From assembly GCA_963781665.1 (NCBI GenBank), contig CAWAGA010000002.1, positions 2,232,001-2,296,000 on the forward strand: a stretch of 64,000 nucleotides of DNA, written 5' to 3'. Source of the DNA: JAJYIW01 sp963781665 (GTDB taxonomy: Bacteria; Chloroflexota; Anaerolineae; Anaerolineales; Anaerolineaceae). Under the pieces are notes generated by a model. That model had not been told where the DNA came from, ran no database searches, and was given only the letters and a program-made list of their open reading frames with translations. Below, piece after piece: positions 24,006-31,607 of this stretch (position 1 is the stretch's first letter; every line of letters begins with the position of its first letter). The position numbers were made by a program, and so were the translations under genes.

Positions 24006-26870
24006 TCACTCTACCCGTATCGATGTCGAAGTGCCTCCTGGTAGTTCTATTATGTATTTCTGGCCTTCCCGACGATGGCTGGCGGCAGTACCTGAGATAG
24101 CGATAGCCTCATCTTTACCTACCGGCAGGCGAATTTCTGCCTGGACGCCTTGCGGCAAGCTAACGTTCAGGACCGTGATCCCGTCCTGGCGATCACTGCG
24201 CAGGTCGATGGTTCCAAGAGGGGTAGGCATCTTGCCTTCGACCCAGGCCAGGTCGCCCATCTGCGGTTCGATCAAGGCTTTGCGATAGCCCGGTTCCATT
24301 GGCGATATACCCATGACATAGCGCGACAGCAGGTAAGCCGGCGACGCCGACCAGGCGTGGCACCACGAGCGCGTCCACATGCCGTACATACGCGTATCCG
24401 TGTACCCCTGGAAGGTTTCCCAGGTGGTGGTGGCGCCTCGGTCGAGCATATCGCTCCATTTGTCTCGGATCAGGCCTAATAATTCACTGAAACGTCTCTG
24501 TGCGGCCAGGACTTCTCCGGTGAAATAGAGCATGAAGGGACTGCCTACCGGCACCCACCCTGGTCCTGGTTCGACCACGAAACGAGAAATTTCACCGGCG
24601 TGCTCTGGCCCAGCCACCCCGGAAAAGAGCAGGCATACGTTTGTCGGTTGAGAAATGACCTGGCTGAGCTGACCATCGCTGTGGATACTGTCGACATAAG
24701 CCCCTTTTTCTTGCGACCAAAAACTGCGATCGATCGCTTCCGTGATCTCGGCGGCTGCTTTACGCCAGCGACCAGCCTCAGTAGATTTACCGGCTGCCTC
24801 TGCCATCTCGGCCGTAGCTTGAAGCGCCGTCACTGCCAGGCAGTTTTCGCTGGCGACGATCGCATCGGATGGTGTGTCCATATCGGTCCAATCGATCAGG
24901 TGCCACGAGCCGGGCATGTGGAACAGCCCCAGCCGGTTGGTCTGGCGGTTCTGGTCAAGGTACTCAGCCTGGCGGGCCAGGTATGGGTAAATATTGCGCA
25001 CAAACTCCAAGCTGCCGCTAAATTTATATGAGGGCAGGCACGACATGGCCCACAGCCACGACCAGTTGGGTAGAATATCGGATTCCCAGCCGGAGGGAAC
25101 CTGGCAGTTGGTCAGCGGCAAGCGCTCGAGGGAATCGGCGACCAGAAAGAGGTTGCGTTCGACGAATTCCATCTGATCGTAAATCACCTGGTGCACCATC
25201 ACATCTACCGCCGCATCCCCGACCCACATGGTCTGTTCGTAGGTGGGACAGTCCATATAAGCGTCCTGGCTGCACAGGCGCAGCGTATTGGCTGATATTT
25301 CCCAGATTTCATTCAGGCGCGGGTCCGAGCAGCGGAAGAAACCCTTAGGCTGGGCAGCGTAGGTTGCCAGGTGCGTGACCAGCCTATGGAGGGTTACCGG
25401 TCCAACTGCACCATGGATCGCCACGATCAGGTAGCGCAGGCCGCGCCACACAGTCGAGGTATACGCCTGTTTGCCGTTGCGACAGGTGTAGCGTAAAGTG
25501 TTATTCATTGAATGGGAGACCATCATTTTGTCGTATTGGAAGGCTTCGAAACCCAGCAGGTCAAGGTTTGTCCCAGCCGGAGCGTCGATCTCAAATTCGA
25601 TCCAGCCGGCGATCTCCCGGCCAAAATCGATCAGGTACTGCTGTTCGAAACCGCTTTCGGCGGCAGAGACAATCAGAGGCAGGTGCTCTGCCCGGCTCTG
25701 GGGTTCGACCAGGATACTGGCGGTCATATCCATGAATATATCCGTTTCAGGGGTGTCGATCGGCGCAACCGCAAGCCAATCCAACGGCAAGGCTACCAGA
25801 GCGGAAAGGATGGCTGCACCCAGGGCTGCCTGGCGGGCTTCAGCGGCCGGGTGGACTGTAATGGCCCACACGCCTTGATCATCACCCAGGGGCGAGGTCG
25901 CGGTGAGGTCGGGGATGCCGTTGGCGGTGATGGTATAGTCTTTATCGTGTGCGGTCCCTTGCAGATCAACCAATAAGAGATGGTCTCCGGCAGACAACGA
26001 TTGAGGTAGGAAAGCGCCGGTGTGGTCTGACTGCCACTCCAGATGGCGCCCATCCAGGTAAACTTCGAAGGGGGCGTAATTGGGCAAGTTCTTACGCAGC
26101 TCGACCTTGCCAGTGGTGGGAACGTGCAGCACTGTTGCCAGGATGGCATCCAATTCGTGTTTGTTGGCGCTCAAATCTCCGGGGGCCACGTAAGGGGTGA
26201 TGTGGCACACAGCCTGAAAATCAGGGCGGCGGGCCTTACCCAACGAGGTGATCCGCACCGGTGTGATGGGCTCGTCCGAGAGAAACGGGATCGTGCGCGG
26301 ACTTAATTTCGTCCAGGGGGAGACGCCATCTGGCCCAACTTCGACCGCCTTGTCCCAACCGTGATCGTCGAAACCGGGTTGTGTCCAACCCAAATCGTCC
26401 AACCGAGCATCGTACTGTTCTTCCCAGGCGAGCTGGCAGCAAATCCGCACCACATTTTCCTTGTAGGCGGTTGACCGCTTCACCTTCCAGGTCGAATCTG
26501 ACAGCAGGGCCTGACCAACAGCACCTGTGCGCACACCGTCTAATTGGACAATCAGCCCCCCCCGGGCTGAAAGGTGTTGAAATGTGCCCTCACCCCAATA
26601 TTGGACGCAGGCCGCGACCACGTTTTCACCCGGTGCGAGGAAAGCGGCGACATCGTAAGAGTCGTATTGGTAGTTATATTGGTAATTACGGACCGGGCCA
26701 AAGCCCAGGCGGTGCCCATTGACGTAAAGAATGTAGCGGCTGTCGGCACTAATCAGCAAATGAGCTGCACCGGGTACGTCATCCAATTCGAAAGTGCGCC
26801 GGAAGTACATGACGGCATTACGTGGAGCCGGGTCGCCCGGCGCCCAAATCCAGCTGGCTTGTAAGGTCAT
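24006..26870 (-). CDS. Alpha-L-rhamnosidase-like glycoside hydrolase (GH78)
   Basis: A 954-residue enzyme with an N-terminal beta domain (ASWIWAPGDPAPRNAVMYFRR) and an (alpha/alpha)6 barrel. The GH78 acid cluster is visible at residues 540-553 as DCPTYEQTMWVGDA, close to the DCPQREERxGWTGDA consensus, followed later by WLID/WTDMDTPSDA. It releases terminal L-rhamnose from oligosaccharides or glycosides. No signal peptide, so it probably acts in the cytoplasm on imported sugars, fitting the importer downstream on the same strand. The start is the ATG at 26870 behind a perfect AGGAGG; the longer frame to 27062 would run through an inverted repeat and is rejected. Confidence 0.85.
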   Translation of the reverse strand: MTLQASWIWAPGDPAPRNAVMYFRRTFELDDVPGAAHLLISADSRYILYVNGHRLGFGPVRNYQYNYQYDSYDVAAFLAPGENVVAACVQYWGEGTFQHLSARGGLIVQLDGVRTGAVGQALLSDSTWKVKRSTAYKENVVRICCQLAWEEQYDARLDDLGWTQPGFDDHGWDKAVEVGPDGVSPWTKLSPRTIPFLSDEPITPVRITSLGKARRPDFQAVCHITPYVAPGDLSANKHELDAILATVLHVPTTGKVELRKNLPNYAPFEVYLDGRHLEWQSDHTGAFLPQSLSAGDHLLLVDLQGTAHDKDYTITANGIPDLTATSPLGDDQGVWAITVHPAAEARQAALGAAILSALVALPLDWLAVAPIDTPETDIFMDMTASILVEPQSRAEHLPLIVSAAESGFEQQYLIDFGREIAGWIEFEIDAPAGTNLDLLGFEAFQYDKMMVSHSMNNTLRYTCRNGKQAYTSTVWRGLRYLIVAIHGAVGPVTLHRLVTHLATYAAQPKGFFRCSDPRLNEIWEISANTLRLCSQDAYMDCPTYEQTMWVGDAAVDVMVHQVIYDQMEFVERNLFLVADSLERLPLTNCQVPSGWESDILPNWSWLWAMSCLPSYKFSGSLEFVRNIYPYLARQAEYLDQNRQTNRLGLFHMPGSWHLIDWTDMDTPSDAIVASENCLAVTALQATAEMAEAAGKSTEAGRWRKAAAEITEAIDRSFWSQEKGAYVDSIHSDGQLSQVISQPTNVCLLFSGVAGPEHAGEISRFVVEPGPGWVPVGSPFMLYFTGEVLAAQRRFSELLGLIRDKWSDMLDRGATTTWETFQGYTDTRMYGMWTRSWCHAWSASPAYLLSRYVMGISPMEPGYRKALIEPQMGDLAWVEGKMPTPLGTIDLRSDRQDGITVLNVSLPQGVQAEIRLPVGKDEAIAISGTAASHRREGQKYIIELPGGTSTSIRVE

Positions 26871-26912
26871 GGTAATTCCTCCTGAAGGCAAGAAGAGAAT
26901 GGGGATTCGAGC

Positions 26913-26978
26913 GAAGAAACGAGAGCCGTGAGGTAACTTCCAATCCCGACGTTCGCTTCTCGACTCTCGTTTCTCTTC
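26913..26978. repeat. Inverted repeat upstream of the rhamnosidase
   Basis: GAAGAAACGAGAG (26913-26925) is matched by CTCTCGTTTCTCTTC (26964-26978) with a two-base bulge. It lies between the divergent rhamnosidase and methyltransferase genes, upstream of the ribosome site of the former. It could be an operator or a transcript structure; the sequence alone does not decide. Confidence 0.45.
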
Positions 26979-27021
26979 ATTCAATTGTAATTTGAGAGCC
27001 TGAACATTACAATGGATAGAT

Positions 27022-27812
27022 ATGTTGAATAGTGTTTCACCTAATTTGATCTTTAACCTCACTGCTCGAGATTACGATTCGGTTCGACCAGGCTACCCCG
27101 ACGCGCTCATTGAAGATATTATCCAAATATCTGGTTTAACCGCAGGCGCAAAAGCTCTCGAGATTGGGTGTGGATCGGGCCAGGCAACCCTGCCCTTTGC
27201 CAGAAATGGATATGAAATTCTCTGTCTCGATCCTGGCAATGCCTTGCTTGCCATCGCCGCGGGGAAAATGCAAGAATTTCCCAATGTCCATTTCCTTCAA
27301 ACCATCTTTGAAGATTGGCCGGTTCGGCCAGGCCATTTCGACCTGGTTTATTCAGCCACGGCTTTCCATAGGCTTCCACCCGGTGTAGATTTGTCTAAAG
27401 CGGCCCAGACTTTGAAAGCAGGAGGATCGCTGGCGATATTCTCAAACCAGCATCCGGGTCCGTACCGCGGTTTTTTCAGCGAAGTCGAAGAGGTTTACAA
27501 GCAGTATTGGCCTGATTGGAAAGATCCCCGGTTTCGACCTGGGGTTGAAAACAAAATCGAGGTGCAGACCAGCCAAATCCGGTCCAGCGGGTTTTTTAAT
27601 GAAATTGAAGTCCGCACTTATCCTTGGCAAAAGGATACACTACTACGGAATACCTGCGTCTTTTGAATACCTATTCAGACCATCTGATGCTAAAAGGAAA
27701 CCAGCGAGATGGTTTATACCGTGGAATTGCCGATTTGATCGAGCAACGTTATGGTGGAAGCATTAGCAGGCCTTACCTCTCGGTTCTACACCTGGCTCGA
27801 AAGGGTTCTTGA
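27022..27812 (+). CDS. Class I SAM methyltransferase, interrupted by a one-base frameshift
   Basis: A methyltransferase of about 263 residues if corrected. Residues 1-205 carry motif I as ALEIGCGSGQATLPFA and the following HFDLVYSATAFH; the frame then runs out at 27666. The next frame continues with GYTTTEYLRLLNTYSDHL and ends in ISRPYLSVLHLARKGS at 27812, exactly the usual C-terminus of this small-molecule methyltransferase type. A missing base in the AAAAGG run near 27629-27634 explains the break. The substrate is unknown. The small gap to the next gene suggests shared transcription. Confidence 0.75.
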
Positions 27813-27816
27813 TGGC

Positions 27817-28404
27817 ATGAGCGCTTCGAATCGCATGACGCCTGATACCCCATCGACTTCCTCCTGGTGGGATAATCTCACCCCCGGTCCTAAAGCTGCC
27901 ATCAGTGTAGGAATCGTGGTTGTCTTTCTGGAATTTTTGAGTGATGCCCTCCCGATTGTTGGTTTTATCATAACAATCCCGATCGCTATCGTTCTCTATT
28001 ACTTCCAGGGGATGCTCGCCGGTCGATTTCTACGCCACGACCGGCGTTTTCCTGGGGCCGGTCCCGGACATTACATACGCAGCGGCGCTATTTCAGCCTT
28101 TTGGACTGCTGTGGTGATCTCAACCGCGATGACTTTAATCGACACAGCTATTCTGGCGCCACTTACAGTGGGCGTTATCCTGGCTGCACTCCCGTTGACA
28201 CTTGCCAGCGGCCTGGTGGATGCCTTCCTCAATTTCGCATTTACCATTCTGGGTGCCTGGCTATACAGCCGTTTTTCCGGGAGCAGGTTGGTCGGGGTCT
28301 CATGCGGCGTCATGGCTGGAGCGATAGCCGCTATGGTTCTGGTTACGATCCTTGCAACCGGCTGGTTGGTTGTCAACGTCATCCATCTCCTTCACAATTT
28401 ATAG
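27817..28404 (+). CDS. Four-to-five-helix membrane protein of unknown function
   Basis: I do not recognise a family. The 195-residue protein has a short polar N-terminus (MSASNRMTPDTPSTSS) and hydrophobic segments at about 30-50, 55-75, 95-120, 125-155 and 165-190, with a basic loop RFLRHDRRFPGAG between the second and third. The ATG at 27817 lies four bases after the corrected methyltransferase stop, so it is preferred over the longer frame from 27751 that would overlap that gene. Confidence 0.6.
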   Translation: MSASNRMTPDTPSTSSWWDNLTPGPKAAISVGIVVVFLEFLSDALPIVGFIITIPIAIVLYYFQGMLAGRFLRHDRRFPGAGPGHYIRSGAISAFWTAVVISTAMTLIDTAILAPLTVGVILAALPLTLASGLVDAFLNFAFTILGAWLYSRFSGSRLVGVSCGVMAGAIAAMVLVTILATGWLVVNVIHLLHNL

Positions 28405-28531
28405 CGACGCAACTTTCTGATTTTCGCAACGTATATTAAGTAGAATGGTTATAATAATTCCATCAGCAAGAAATGGTGCCAATTATTATATTTTGATTTT
28501 TCGCGATCATTTGTAAATTAAGGAGCTCAAA

Positions 28532-28933
28532 ATGTCTGAAAATCAACAAAACGAAGCAGGTTTGGGTGATGAACTGCGCGACCTGGGCAAAAACCTGAGC
28601 GATTTCTTGCGAGCTGCCTGGGCCAGCGAGGAGCGCAAGCGCTTCCAGCAAGATGTCGAATCAAGTCTGAATGATTTGGGCACGACCATCAATAAAGCTG
28701 CCAACGATTTTTCGACCAGTGACACTGGTCAGCGCCTGAAATCCGATATCAGCGGTATCCGCCAGAAGGTCGAGAGCGGCGAAGTTCCAAACAGGGCACG
28801 CAAGGAGCTGTTGGAAGCCCTCAAGCGGGTCAATATTGAGCTGACCAGGGCCGTCGACAAATGGGGGCCTTCTTCCTCGGAGAAGGATTCGCAATCCGGT
28901 CCAGACGACTCGCCCGCGGGGAAGGACGCCTGA
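28532..28933 (+). CDS. Charged, probably helical small protein
   Basis: A 133-residue soluble protein without Cys, rich in Glu, Lys, Asp, Ser and Ala. Heptad-like helical stretches run from about residue 10 to 110 (for example LGDELRDLGKNLSDFLRAAW and KELLEALKRVNIELTRAVDKW) and the last 20 residues are disordered. A strong AGGAG precedes the ATG, so it is a real gene. I do not recognise a function; similar proteins occur beside membrane stress proteins. The next gene starts 38 bases later. Confidence 0.7.
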   Translation: MSENQQNEAGLGDELRDLGKNLSDFLRAAWASEERKRFQQDVESSLNDLGTTINKAANDFSTSDTGQRLKSDISGIRQKVESGEVPNRARKELLEALKRVNIELTRAVDKWGPSSSEKDSQSGPDDSPAGKDA

Positions 28934-28971
28934 CAAACCGGGTATTGGGTGGGGTGAGTGTGGAGGGATTT

Positions 28972-29478
28972 ATGATGAAAACGCGTTCGAATATTGCCTG
29001 GGGGATCATCTTGATTTTAGCCGGGGCCTGGTTCCTGGCGATTAATTTCTATCCGGCTTTGCGGGAATTTGCATTTGGCATCGCCACCTGGCCGCTTTCC
29101 ATCATCGGTCTGGGGGCTGTCCTGGCGCTGCTGGCTGTGGTGCTCTGGGTTCCGGCATTTTGGATCCCTGCCTGTATCGTCGCCGGGGTGGGCGGCCTGC
29201 TCTATTGGCAGAACCTGACCGGCAATTGGGCCAGTTGGGCTTATGCCTGGGCCCTGATCCCCGGTTTCGTCGGCATCGGCATGCTGGTCGCTGGGTTCTT
29301 GAGCCGCAGGCGTCGTATGATCGCAGGAGCAGGGTGGAATATTTTTTCCAGCCTGGTGCTGTTTGCGATCTTTGGCTCGATATTCGGCCACGATATTCCC
29401 TTTATTCAATACTGGCCGGTTCTCCTTATCCTGTTTGGATTGGTAATACTCGGCCAGGGAATATTCCGCCATCGCTGA
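28972..29478 (+). CDS. LiaF/LiaI-like multi-helix membrane protein
   Basis: A 168-residue membrane protein with about six hydrophobic segments. It opens with NIAWGIILILAGAWFLAINF, the pattern of the LiaF/LiaI-like transmembrane domain (DUF5668 type) found in envelope-stress proteins, and closes with PFIQYWPVLLILFGLVILGQG, a repeat of the same pattern. No soluble sensor domain is attached. GGAGGG lies four to seven bases before the two adjacent ATGs at 28972 and 28975. It probably forms an operon with the preceding charged protein and ends at a clear terminator. Confidence 0.7.
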   Translation: MMKTRSNIAWGIILILAGAWFLAINFYPALREFAFGIATWPLSIIGLGAVLALLAVVLWVPAFWIPACIVAGVGGLLYWQNLTGNWASWAYAWALIPGFVGIGMLVAGFLSRRRRMIAGAGWNIFSSLVLFAIFGSIFGHDIPFIQYWPVLLILFGLVILGQGIFRHR

Positions 29479-29542
29479 CCTATCTGGAGTGACATTCAGA
29501 GCTATTTTATTGGTGAGCCTGTATTTCGATATATATCCAAAC

Positions 29543-29565
29543 ACCCTCGGAAGAGGGTCATTTTT
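29543..29565 (+). terminator. Terminator after the LiaF-like gene
   Basis: ACCCTC-GGAA-GAGGGT is a six-bp stem with a GNRA-type tetraloop, followed by CATTTTT. It lies 65 bases after the membrane-protein stop. Confidence 0.75.
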
Positions 29566-29605
29566 GATTCTCTATTCTTGGTTTCCGTATGAGTGAGGAG
29601 TATTT

Positions 29606-30676
29606 ATGCCTGAAATGAGCACCTGGGAAAGGTATACCCGGACCTTCGCCCACCAGCAACCGGATCGCATCCCGATAATCGATTCGCCCTGGGAGGCCAC
29701 CATCGAGCGCTGGCGCCGAGAAGGCATGCCTGACGGCGAAAATTTTGTCGACTTCTTCGCCCTCGATCGAATCGCTGATATCGGCATCGATAATTCTCCC
29801 CGTTTTGAGGAACGGGTTATCGAAGAAACGCCAGATTATAAGATCTACACCAGCAGCTATGGCGTCACCATGAAGCAGTGGAAGCATGCCGCCTCAACTC
29901 CCCAGTTTTTAGATTTCACAATCGTCGACCCCCAGAGTTGGAAAAAAGCCAAAGCATGTATCTCACCGGTCAGAGACCGGATCGACTGGAGATACCTCGA
30001 AAAAAACTTTCCAATCTGGCGCAAGCAGGGGCACTGGATTCAGGCCGGATTATTTTTTGGCTTCGATGCCACCCATTCCTGGATCGTGGGTACGGAGCGT
30101 GTCCTCCTGGCTTTGATCGAGGAACCAGCCTGGTTGATGGATATGTTTGAATGCGAGCTAGAGACCGACCTGGCTTTGTTGGACATGGTCTGGGATGCGG
30201 GTTACCATTTTGACAGCATCTTCTGGTGCGATGATATGGGTTATAAACACAACCAGTTCTTCTCACTCAAAACTTATCGCAAAATTCTCAAGCCTTTCCA
30301 CCAGCGCGCCATCGATTGGTCCCATACCAAAGGTATCAAAGCTCACCTGCATTCGTGTGGAGACGTGCATCCATTTGTCCCTGAGCTGGTCAGCATGGGG
30401 TTGGATGCGTTAAACCCGCTCGAGGTAAAGGCGGGGATGGACCCGGTGGCGCTCAAGCGAGAGTTTGGCAAGGACCTGGTCTTCCACGGCGGGATTAACG
30501 CAGTCTTATGGGACCAGCCAGAGAAGATCGAAGAAGAGATGCGCCGGGTTATCCCGGTGATGATAGAATTTGGTGGGTATATCTTCTCTTCAGACCATTC
30601 CGTCCCTTCCAGCGTCAGCCTGGAGGATTTTCGCCGGATAGTCGAGCTGGCAAAAGAGTTGGGTTCTTATTCGTAA
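29606..30676 (+). CDS. URO-D superfamily protein (methyltransferase-like)
   Basis: An intact 356-residue member of the uroporphyrinogen decarboxylase superfamily. The start motif TWERYTRTFAHQQPDRIPI and the C-terminal HLHSCGDVHPFVPEL, LNPLEVKAGMDP and VFHGGI are typical of the large non-haem branch, in which His and Cys near the barrel end bind zinc and a thiol or corrinoid methyl group in characterised methyltransferases. No haem genes surround it, so haem synthesis is unlikely. GAGGAG lies before the ATG. The stop overlaps the start of the next gene by one base, indicating coupling. The substrate is unknown. Confidence 0.8.
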   Translation: MPEMSTWERYTRTFAHQQPDRIPIIDSPWEATIERWRREGMPDGENFVDFFALDRIADIGIDNSPRFEERVIEETPDYKIYTSSYGVTMKQWKHAASTPQFLDFTIVDPQSWKKAKACISPVRDRIDWRYLEKNFPIWRKQGHWIQAGLFFGFDATHSWIVGTERVLLALIEEPAWLMDMFECELETDLALLDMVWDAGYHFDSIFWCDDMGYKHNQFFSLKTYRKILKPFHQRAIDWSHTKGIKAHLHSCGDVHPFVPELVSMGLDALNPLEVKAGMDPVALKREFGKDLVFHGGINAVLWDQPEKIEEEMRRVIPVMIEFGGYIFSSDHSVPSSVSLEDFRRIVELAKELGSYS

Positions 30677-31464
30677 TGCTCCAGGTCACTTTCCGATTTT
30701 ATGCAGAGCTCAACGATTTCCTGCCGCCTGGTCGGCGCCAGGTTCCTTTTACCTGTAGTCTCAACGGACATCCTTCAATAAAAGATGCAGTCGAATCATT
30801 GGGAGTGCCTCACACCGAGGTTGACCTGATCTTGATCAACGGCGTTTCCGTTGATTTCACTCACCCGGTCCAGGATAGTGATCAGGTGAGTGTGTATCCG
30901 GTCTTTGAAGGGTTGGACATCAGCCCTTTGGTCAGGCTGCGTCCCCAACCGCTGCGGGAGCCGGCCTTTGTTCTGGACGCTCATCTGGGCCGCCTGTCTG
31001 CCTACCTGCGCCTGTTGGGTTTCGATACCCTTTACCGCAACGATTATGGAGACGAGGAACTGGCCGAAATCTCCGCCGCCCAACAGCGTATTCTATTGAC
31101 CCGCGACCGTGGTTTGCTCAAGCGCAGCCTGGTGACCCATGGCTATTGCATTCGTTCGAGTGATCCGCTGCAGCAGGTCCGAGAAGTGATGGTCAGATTC
31201 GATCTAACTGGGGCAGTATTGCCATTCAAACGTTGTTTGCGCTGCAACGGTCTGCTCGAGCCGGTGGAGAAGCGTGAGATCGAGGAGCGACTGCAGGCGG
31301 AAACTGCCCGGTATTTTAACGAATTTTTCCGATGCGCATCCTGCAGCCAGCTTTACTGGCACGGCTCTCATTTTGAGGCGTTGCAGAAAAAGATTGTCGA
31401 ATTCTTGGGGGACCATCACAATCAAGAGTTAAATCACGAATGCGAGGTCGAGTGCGGTGAATAG
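30676..31464 (+). CDS. Ubiquitin-fold plus Mut7-C RNase-like protein
   Basis: A 262-residue two-part protein. Residues 1-85 form a MoaD/ThiS-like ubiquitin fold (VTFRFYAELNDFLPP; VDLILINGVSVDFTHPVQDSDQVSVYP) without a C-terminal GlyGly. Residues 95-180 are a Mut7-C PIN-like domain with the acidic signature FVLDAHLGRLSAYLRLLGFDT and ILLTRDRGLL, followed by a zinc ribbon CLRC...CASC (about 205-250). The family is predicted to act as an RNase; a direct function has not been established to my knowledge. The start (ATG 30676) overlaps the URO-D stop, so both are made together. Confidence 0.85.
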   Translation: MLQVTFRFYAELNDFLPPGRRQVPFTCSLNGHPSIKDAVESLGVPHTEVDLILINGVSVDFTHPVQDSDQVSVYPVFEGLDISPLVRLRPQPLREPAFVLDAHLGRLSAYLRLLGFDTLYRNDYGDEELAEISAAQQRILLTRDRGLLKRSLVTHGYCIRSSDPLQQVREVMVRFDLTGAVLPFKRCLRCNGLLEPVEKREIEERLQAETARYFNEFFRCASCSQLYWHGSHFEALQKKIVEFLGDHHNQELNHECEVECGE

Positions 31465-31607
31465 CGCAAAATAAGACTTTTCGCGACCGAAAAGCTGGAT
31501 GGTTTGATTAGAACGAACAAAAAAAGACGATAAAATGAATAAATAACCGTATGGTTTTCGGGATTAAGGGTTTGTAGATTTGTCGTTTGCATTTCAAAGG
31601 CTTAGAA

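Noticed and set aside
24006..27062. Longer rhamnosidase start at 27062
   Set aside because: The extra 64 residues are encoded by an inverted repeat and intergenic sequence; ATG 26870 has a perfect ribosome site.
28861..29478. Extended start of the LiaF-like protein
   Set aside because: The extra 37 residues overlap the preceding gene and lack membrane character; GGAGGG points to 28972/28975.
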